Source of the DNA: Microbacterium immunditiarum
GTDB taxonomy: Bacteria; Actinomycetota; Actinomycetes; Actinomycetales; Microbacteriaceae
Direction: 5' to 3'
DNA length: 64,000 bases
Assembly (NCBI RefSeq): GCF_013409785.1
Contig: NZ_JACCBV010000001.1
Location: 2,852,001-2,916,000 of the forward strand
A program made the position numbers and the translations under genes. Under the pieces are notes generated by a model, which ran no database searches, was not told the DNA's origin, and worked only from the letters and a program-made list of their open reading frames with translations. Shown here one piece after another: positions 58,794-64,000 of the stretch. Position 1 is the stretch's first letter, and the number at the start of each line of letters is the position of its first letter.

Positions 58794-59290
58794 CTGTAAC
58801 AGATCCGCCACATCCGCCTCTCACCCAAGACTTCGGGTGGGCGCTCGGCGTGCTCCTACGCGCGTACCGCGATCGCGTGGCGCCGATCCTCTCCGACTTC
58901 CCGCAGACCACGCGCGGATACGAGACGCTCGCCGAGGTCGTCGTCAACGGTCAGCGGCCGAGCCAGCTCGCCCTCGCGCAGCGGCTCGGCATCGACCGCA
59001 CGGTGATGACCTACCTGGTCGACGACCTCGAAGACGCCGGCCTCCTGGCGCGCCGTCCGAACCCCGAAGACCGACGACAGCGCCGCATCGTCGCGACGAA
59101 GCAGGGCGAAGAGGTCATCGGCGAGCTCTGCACGCTCGTCGCGGGCGCCGAGCGGGACGCACTGGCGGCCCTCGACCCGGACGAACGGGCCGAGTTCCAC
59201 CGGCTGCTCCTGAAGGCAGCGGCAGGGGCCGCGGCCGATGACTCCCCCGCAGGCTCCCCCGCCCAGGCGGAGCCGCCGGCCACCGCGTGA
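58790..59290 (+). CDS. MarR-family transcriptional regulator (166 aa)
   Basis: Winged-helix regulator. It has RPSQLALAQRLGIDRTVMTYLV as recognition helix region (split around residue 60), then DDLEDAGLLARRPNPEDRRQRRI forming the wing. The C-terminal helix pair is for dimerisation, followed by an Ala/Pro-rich tail. ATG 58790 is preferred to ATG 58781 because it lies 7 bases after the -10. It is divergent from the LLM-FAD operon, which it probably controls. Confidence 0.9.
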   Translation: MAVTDPPHPPLTQDFGWALGVLLRAYRDRVAPILSDFPQTTRGYETLAEVVVNGQRPSQLALAQRLGIDRTVMTYLVDDLEDAGLLARRPNPEDRRQRRIVATKQGEEVIGELCTLVAGAERDALAALDPDERAEFHRLLLKAAAGAAADDSPAGSPAQAEPPATA

Positions 59291-59294
59291 GCCC

Positions 59295-59879
59295 TCACTC
59301 CGAACCGCCGAGCACTCCCGCCGCCCGCGCCGGCGCTGCGTAGGCCTCCGCGAGCGACGCGATCGTGTCGTGCGCGTTGAGCCCGCTCGGGTTCGGCACG
59401 ACCCACAGCTACGCGCCCGCGAGCGTCTCGGGCTGCTTCCCGGCGGCGGCGCGCGGCCGCCCGAAGCCTGTCCGGTAGGCGGTGACCCCGACGATCGCGA
59501 CGACGCGCGGACGCCAGCGCGCGGCATCCGTCTCGAGTCTTCTCGCTCCCTCGCGCAGCTCCTCACGAGAGAGCTCGTCCGCGCGCACCGTCGCGCGGTT
59601 CACGAAGTTCGAGATCCCGATGCCCGCGTCGAGGAACATGCGGCGGTCGTCGGTCGAGAGTCCCGCGCCGGCTCCGTCGATGTGCGGCACGCGCGGGATG
59701 ACACCCGCCGCGACGAGCGCGGGATAGAAGCGGTTGCCCGGGTGCGCGAACGGCACACCGGTCGCGGCAGTCCACAGGCCCGGGTTGATGCCGACGAACA
59801 CGAGAAGCGGATGCTCCGGCATGAGATCGGGGATGCCCCGGCCGCGATACGACTCGAGCTCGGCGCGGGTGAATCCCAT
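59295..59879 (-). pseudogene. mug: mug/TDG-type DNA glycosylase gene interrupted by an in-frame TAG
   Basis: G:T/U mismatch-specific DNA glycosylase of the Mug family. From ATG 59879 the protein has VFVGINPGLWTAATG (catalytic Asn region), HPGNRFYPAL, GISNFVNRATVRADEL and VAIVGVTAYRTGFGR. A TAG at 59411-59409 stops it at 156 residues. The same frame then continues with LWVVPNPSGLNAH, the conserved C-terminal motif, for 37 more codons to TGA 59295. A CAG to TAG change would explain it. The truncated product lacks the PNPSGLN loop that inserts into DNA, so it is probably inactive unless the stop is read through or is a sequencing error. Confidence 0.85.
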
Positions 59880-59948
59880 CGCCCCAGTCTCCCCCAGCGG
59901 CGCGCGCACAACGGCGCATCCTCGCATTTCCAGGATACCGAGGGGTGG

Positions 59949-59969
59949 GGGGCTTGCCGCAAGGGCCCC
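59949..59969 (+). promoter_or_regulatory. Rifamycin-associated element (RAE) upstream of helR
   Basis: GGGGCTTGC-C-GCAAGGGCCCC, a GC-rich inverted repeat built on CTTGC/GCAAG, closely matches the RAE that precedes rifamycin-inducible genes in actinobacteria (recalled core CTTGCGGCAAG with flanking G and C runs). A TTGCCG -35-like hexamer (59954-59959) lies inside it, and CACAAT (59979-59984) is a possible -10. GTG of helR follows 43 bases later. Confidence 0.75.
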
Positions 59970-60011
59970 GGTCAGAGGCACAATTGACCCTCCCCCTACG
60001 GAGCTGAGGAC

Positions 60012-62156
60012 GTGACTCGACTGACCACCCACGTATTCGACCTTCCCGGCAACCTCGCCGCCAAGGTCGACCCCCGCCTCATCGCGGAGGACGAGCGGCA
60101 CTTCGCCGCGATGGCGGAGACGCTCGACACCGAGATCGCCGACCTGTCGGCGCGGCTCGACGCCGAACGGCTCACCCCCGCCGGATCGGGCCAGGGCGCG
60201 CTCGACCGCGACCTCGAGATCCATCGCCTCACGTCACGGCTGCGCACGCTGCGGCGCTTCCGCCTCGATCTGTGCCTCGGACGCGTCGTGCGCGACGGCG
60301 ACTCCGAGCCCGTGTACATCGGCCGCCTGGGCCTGAGCGACCGCACGGGCGAGCCGCTCCTCATCGACTGGCGCGCGCCCGCGGCGGAGCCGTTCTTCGC
60401 GGCGACGCACGCCAACCCGCAAGGTCTTGTGAGCAGGCGCCGCTACCGGTGGACGAATGGGCGCATCACCGACTACTGGGACGAGGTGTTCACGGCCGCG
60501 GGCCTCGAGCAGCGCGTGGCGCTCGACGACGACTCGGCGTTCATCGCGAGCCTCGGCGCGAGCCGGTCGCAGCGCATGCGCGACGTGCTCTCGACGATCC
60601 AGGCGGACCAGGACGCGATCATCCGCGCCGGGTCCCGCGGAGCGCTCGTCGTCGACGGCGGCCCGGGCACGGGCAAGACTGTCGTGGCGCTGCACCGCAC
60701 GGCCTACCTCCTGTACTCCGACCCGCGGCTCGGTCACCGGCGGGGCGGCGTGCTGTTCGTCGGGCCGCACGAGCCGTACCTCGCGTACGTGTCGGACGTG
60801 CTGCCGAGCCTCGGCGAAGAGGGCGTCCTCACCGCGACGCTGCGCGACCTCGTCGAGGAGGGAGCGACGGCAGGGGCAGAGACGGATGCAGCGACCGCCC
60901 GCATCAAGGAGTCCGCCGACGTCAACCGCCTGATCGAACGGGCGGTGCGGTACCACGAGGAGCCGCCCGCAAGGCCGATGCTCATCGAGACGCCGTGGAC
61001 CGACGTCGTGCTCACCCCCGACGACTGGGCAGAGGCGTTCGACGCGGCCGATCCGGCCGCGACGCACAACGACAACCGCGACGGGGTGTGGGAGGCGCTC
61101 CTCGAGATCCTCCTCGACCGGCTGGAGGGCGAGGCGCCCGAGCCGGCGCTGCGGCGGGCACTCCGCGCGAACGACGCACTCACGACCGCATTCACGCGCG
61201 CGTGGCCGATCCTCGATGCTGCCGGCGTCGTCGCGGATCTGTGGTCGGTCCCCGCCTACCTCGACCTGTGCGCGCCGTGGCTCACCCCGCAAGAGCGACG
61301 GATGCTCCAACGCCCCGATCCGCGCGCGTGGACCGAGTCCGACCTGCCGTTCCTCGACGCCGCGCGCCGGCGCATCGGCGACCCCGAGGCCGGTCGCCGG
61401 CGCCGCGAACGCGAGGCGCTCCTCGCCTCCGAGCAGGAGGAGCGCTCTCGCGTGATCGATCACCTCATCGAGGCGGACGACAGCGAGATGCTCGTCATGA
61501 CGATGCTGCGCGGACAGGACTTCACGAACACCCTCGTCGACGAGGCCGCGCTGCCGAGCTACGACCCCGACGTGCTCGCCGGTCCGTTCGCGCACATCGT
61601 GATCGACGAGGCGCAGGAGCTGACGGACGCGCAATGGCGGATGCTCCTGAGCCGCTGCCCCTCTCGCAGCTTCACGATCGTCGGCGACCGCGCGCAGGCG
61701 CGGCACGGGTTCACCGAGTCGTGGGAGGAACGCCTCGCGCGCATCGGGTTCCGCGACGTGCGCGTGTCGTCTCTGACGATCAACTACCGCACGCCCGAAG
61801 AGGTCATGGCCGAGGCGGCACCCGTGATCCGCGCGGCGCTGCCCGACGCGAACGTCCCGACGTCGATCCGCTCGACGGGCATCCCCGTGCGGTACGGGTC
61901 GGTGGACGAGCGCGACGCGATCCTCGACGAGTGGCTCGAGACGCACGAGGAGGGCATCGCGGCGGTGATCGGCGACCCGTCGTTCGAGCCTCGCGCGCGG
62001 GTTCGGTCACTGACTCCGGTCACGGCGAAGGGCCTCGAGTTCGACCTCGTCGTGCTCGTCGAGCCCGAGTCGTTCGGCACCGGCATCGAGGGCGCCGTCG
62101 ACCGCTACGTGTCGATGACACGGGCGACGCAGCGGCTCGTGATCCTCAGACGCTGA
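60012..62156 (+). CDS. helR: RNA polymerase recycling ATPase HelR (714 aa)
   Basis: HelD-like SF1 motor that displaces rifamycin-bound RNA polymerase in actinobacteria. An N-terminal helical hairpin (about 20-90) precedes the split helicase core: Walker A DGGPGTGKTVVALHRTAYLL (residues 215-234), Walker B VIDEAQELT, then INYRTPEEVM, TPVTAKGLEFDLVVLVEPES and the motif VI-like VSMTRATQRL. No UvrD nuclease domain is present. The length fits HelR. GTG 60012 has GGAG upstream. The RAE in its promoter supports HelR rather than the housekeeping HelD. Its stop directly abuts the convergent gene. Confidence 0.9.
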   Translation: MTRLTTHVFDLPGNLAAKVDPRLIAEDERHFAAMAETLDTEIADLSARLDAERLTPAGSGQGALDRDLEIHRLTSRLRTLRRFRLDLCLGRVVRDGDSEPVYIGRLGLSDRTGEPLLIDWRAPAAEPFFAATHANPQGLVSRRRYRWTNGRITDYWDEVFTAAGLEQRVALDDDSAFIASLGASRSQRMRDVLSTIQADQDAIIRAGSRGALVVDGGPGTGKTVVALHRTAYLLYSDPRLGHRRGGVLFVGPHEPYLAYVSDVLPSLGEEGVLTATLRDLVEEGATAGAETDAATARIKESADVNRLIERAVRYHEEPPARPMLIETPWTDVVLTPDDWAEAFDAADPAATHNDNRDGVWEALLEILLDRLEGEAPEPALRRALRANDALTTAFTRAWPILDAAGVVADLWSVPAYLDLCAPWLTPQERRMLQRPDPRAWTESDLPFLDAARRRIGDPEAGRRRREREALLASEQEERSRVIDHLIEADDSEMLVMTMLRGQDFTNTLVDEAALPSYDPDVLAGPFAHIVIDEAQELTDAQWRMLLSRCPSRSFTIVGDRAQARHGFTESWEERLARIGFRDVRVSSLTINYRTPEEVMAEAAPVIRAALPDANVPTSIRSTGIPVRYGSVDERDAILDEWLETHEEGIAAVIGDPSFEPRARVRSLTPVTAKGLEFDLVVLVEPESFGTGIEGAVDRYVSMTRATQRLVILRR

Positions 62157-62630
62157 TCACGCGCCGACGGGCTCGAACACGACGACGGGCGTGTCGTGCG
62201 AGCGGAGGCGGGCCTGCCGGTCGAGGTCGCCGCGCCAGTAGTCCTTGTAGCCCGCCCAGAGCCTTTCGCGCTCGACGCCGTGCGCCTCGCGGGCGCGCAC
62301 CGCGCGCTCTTCGCCGTCGGGGAGGTCGACCCGAGTGATCGGGTTCGACTTGAGGTTGAGCCACCACGCGGGCGGCGGGTCGGCCCAGCCGTTCATCGCC
62401 AGCGTGACGAGGTCGGGCCCGTCCTCGTAGTACGCGACGATCGCGACTCGCTCCTTGCCGCTGCGCCGCCCGACCGTGTGCAGTCGCATCATGCCGTAGC
62501 TGCCCGGCTTGGGAGTTGAGAGCCCCTTGCGACCGCCGGTGACGCGGTAGATCGCCCGGTGCACGACCCACGCCGTGCGCACGAACCAACGGGGCGGGAT
62601 GCGGGCGGGAGCTTCGGTCGCTTCGTCCAT
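62157..62630 (-). CDS. Deazaflavin (F420)-dependent nitroreductase-family protein, Ddn-like (157 aa)
   Basis: Small split-barrel protein of the DUF385/Ddn family, common in F420-using actinobacteria. It shows LHTVGRRSGKERVAIVAYYEDG, ALAMNGWADPPPAWWLNLKSNP-like stretches (here LAMNGWADPP and WWLNLKSNP) and REAHGVERERLW. These match the F420-binding family pattern. The N-terminus is basic and amphipathic, compatible with membrane association. The substrate is unknown. Confidence 0.88.
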   Translation of the reverse strand: MDEATEAPARIPPRWFVRTAWVVHRAIYRVTGGRKGLSTPKPGSYGMMRLHTVGRRSGKERVAIVAYYEDGPDLVTLAMNGWADPPPAWWLNLKSNPITRVDLPDGEERAVRAREAHGVERERLWAGYKDYWRGDLDRQARLRSHDTPVVVFEPVGA

Positions 62631-62667
62631 TCGTGACTGCCTTCGGTCGCACGGCCGGGGACGCGAG

Positions 62668-63360
62668 TCAGTCTGGCAGAGGCGCGATCGGGTCGGAAGC
62701 GTTGTCGGGCACCTGACCCCAGCGGTGCGCGATGATCACGGCGTGCACGCGATCGCGCGCGCCGAGCTTCGCGAGAATTCGACCGACGTGCGTCTTTACC
62801 GTGGACTCACTCAAGAAGAGCGCGTCCGCGATCTCGGCGTTCGTCCGGCCCCGAGCGATCGCGACGAACACCTCGTGCTCGCGCTCGGTGAGGACCTCGG
62901 CGGGATCGGGCCCGGCCGAAGCGGGACGTCGAGTCGCCGCAAGGCGATCCAGCATCCGACGGGTCACGCGTGGGGCGAGCACCGCGTCGCCACGATGCAC
63001 CGCGCGCACCGCCGCGGCGAGCTCGTGACGCTGCACGTCCTTCAGCACGAAGCCGCTCGCGCCGGCTTCGAGGGCGCCGAACGCGTACTCATCGAGGTCG
63101 AAGGTCGTGAGGACGAGGACACGGCTCGCGGGGCTGTCGGCCACGATGCGCTCGGTCGCGGCGATGCCGTCGAGTCCCGGCATCCGCACGTCCATGAGCA
63201 CGACATCGGGCGCGAGGGCGGCGGCTCGCGCCGCACCGGCGGCTCCGTCGCCCGCCTCTCCCACCACCACGATGTCGGGCTCGGCCTCGAGCACGAGGCG
63301 GAAGCCGACGCGGATGAGCTCCTGGTCGTCGACGAGCAGCACGCGGATCGGCTCGCTCAT
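62668..63360 (-). CDS. NarL/LuxR-family response regulator (230 aa)
   Basis: Two-component DNA-binding regulator. The receiver domain has VLLVDDQELIR (acidic pocket), VVLMDVRMPGLDG (phospho-Asp near 57), VLTTFD and LKD (conserved Lys). The C-terminal LuxR HTH reads LTEREHEVFVAIARGRTNAEI, then LSESTVKTHVGRILAKL. ATG 63360 overlaps the histidine kinase stop by 4 bases. The target genes are unknown; nothing nearby suggests the signal. Confidence 0.95.
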   Translation of the reverse strand: MSEPIRVLLVDDQELIRVGFRLVLEAEPDIVVVGEAGDGAAGAARAAALAPDVVLMDVRMPGLDGIAATERIVADSPASRVLVLTTFDLDEYAFGALEAGASGFVLKDVQRHELAAAVRAVHRGDAVLAPRVTRRMLDRLAATRRPASAGPDPAEVLTEREHEVFVAIARGRTNAEIADALFLSESTVKTHVGRILAKLGARDRVHAVIIAHRWGQVPDNASDPIAPLPD

Positions 63361-64000
63361 GCCGTCGTCGCCCTCACGGGTTCGGAGGAGGGTAGGGAGG
63401 GTGCCGAGGGTTCCCCGGATGCGCCGACCGCGGCCCCCTCCGGAGCCGGAAGCTCGGCACGAAGCGACCATCGCGTCGCCCCGACCGGCCCAGCGGTCAC
63501 CGCGCCGCCGACGCGGATCACCCGCTCGGCGAGGCCGCGCAGGCCGAACCCCTCCTCACGGCGGGCGTTCCCGTCGACCCCGTCGTTGTCGACCTCGACG
63601 ACGACCGGGCGCCGCGAGAGGTCGATCCGCACGTCGATCGTCGTGGCGTGCGGTGCATGGCGCATCGCGTTCGTCACTCCCTCCTGCACGATCCGCCCGA
63701 TCGCGTATCGAGTCGCGTGCGGCACGTCCGACGCACCGACGACGGTCAGCGTCGCCGGGTAGCCGGCACGCCGTGCCGCGGCGACGACAGCCTCGGGATC
63801 GACGGGTTCAGGCGGCTCGAGCGGCGCGTCGGGGCCGCGATCGCGCAGCACGCCGAGCATGCCGCGCATCTCGGTCAGCGCTTCGCGGGCGGCCGCGGCC
63901 GCGGCATCCGATGCATTCCGCGACCGCTCGCGGTCGTCCGTGGCCGCCGCGCCCTCCGACAGGGCGACGATGACGGTCAGCGAGTGCGAGACGACGTCGT
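63357..64000 (-). CDS. Sensor histidine kinase, HisKA_3 type (partial, N-terminus off the right edge)
   Basis: C-terminal part of a NarL-type sensor kinase. The H-box is cut near the edge: HDVVSHSLTVIVALSEG is readable at about 64000-63950, with the phospho-accepting His. Then come a dimerisation helix (DDRERSRNASDAAAAAAREAL), and the HATPase domain with IVQEGVTNAMRHAP (N box), VEVDNDGVDG and GFGLRGLAERV (G boxes). The C-terminus is Ser/Pro-rich. The sensor domain is outside the window. It is translationally coupled to the response regulator. Confidence 0.92.
   Translation of the reverse strand, partial: DVVSHSLTVIVALSEGAAATDDRERSRNASDAAAAAAREALTEMRGMLGVLRDRGPDAPLEPPEPVDPEAVVAAARRAGYPATLTVVGASDVPHATRYAIGRIVQEGVTNAMRHAPHATTIDVRIDLSRRPVVVEVDNDGVDGNARREEGFGLRGLAERVIRVGGAVTAGPVGATRWSLRAELPAPEGAAVGASGEPSAPSLPSSEPVRATTA

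Noticed and set aside
1..64000. Reading the CGGATGCC octamer as KOPS (FtsK-orienting) sequences
   Set aside because: Orientation over the window is nearly balanced; a polar motif should be strongly skewed.

Overview
The window is high-GC (about 70%), densely packed actinobacterial chromosome. I place it in the Microbacteriaceae (Microbacterium or a close relative). The grounds are an actinobacterial division/cell-wall cluster with sepF, yggT and divIVA but no ftsA, GTG/TTG starts, GC-ending codons, class II DAHP synthase, a GarA-type FHA protein, a PASTA kinase, HelR and a DUF222-HNH nuclease. I found no rRNA, tRNA, CRISPR array, insertion sequence or prophage. Most of the gene content is core.

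Region 1 (1-17.7 kb, minus strand) is the dcw cluster. In transcription order it reads mraZ-rsmH-ftsL-ftsI-murF-mraY-murD-ftsW-murG-murC-ftsQ-ftsZ-yggS-sepF-yggT-divIVA-lspA (lspA runs off the left edge), with a DUF3040 membrane protein upstream of mraZ. murE is missing between ftsI and murF. A MraZ box of three 10-bp repeats lies inside the mraZ promoter, and two palindromes lie upstream of ftsZ.

Region 2 (17.7-28.2 kb) resembles, from memory, the Rv2173-Rv2187 neighbourhood of M. tuberculosis: polyprenyl synthase, an Rv2175c-like DNA-binding protein, a triple-LysM wall protein, a PASTA Ser/Thr kinase, aroG, plsC, a ROK glucokinase, a FadD15-type acyl-CoA ligase and def.

Region 3 (28.2-38.2 kb) holds a MinD/ParA-like ATPase with a long acidic N-terminus, pyruvate carboxylase, a ParA-like ATPase, an Lrp regulator divergent from a Met/Cys PLP enzyme, two MerR regulators and GarA.

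Region 4 (38.3-48.9 kb) holds a copper pair (Csp-like 18-Cys protein and CopC), lpd, a CYTH protein, glycogen phosphorylase, a GATase, an NAD(P)HX epimerase, a YihY membrane protein, a prepilin peptidase and a DUF1905 protein.

Region 5 (48.9-64 kb) is more accessory: GT2, DUF222-HNH nuclease with a candidate LexA box, GNAT, a membrane protein, a secreted beta-helix protein, an aldo/keto reductase, a MarR-linked luciferase-like pair whose second member is an LLM-FAD oxidase fusion, a mug glycosylase gene broken by an in-frame TAG, HelR under a rifamycin-associated element, a Ddn-like protein, and a NarL-type two-component pair cut by the right edge.

Two window-wide patterns stand out. About 60 copies of the octamer CGGATGCC/GGCATCCG occur where about 5 are expected from composition. 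At least 17 genes have a TANNNT -10 hexamer ending 6-8 nt before the start codon and usually no Shine-Dalgarno sequence, which suggests widespread leaderless transcripts.
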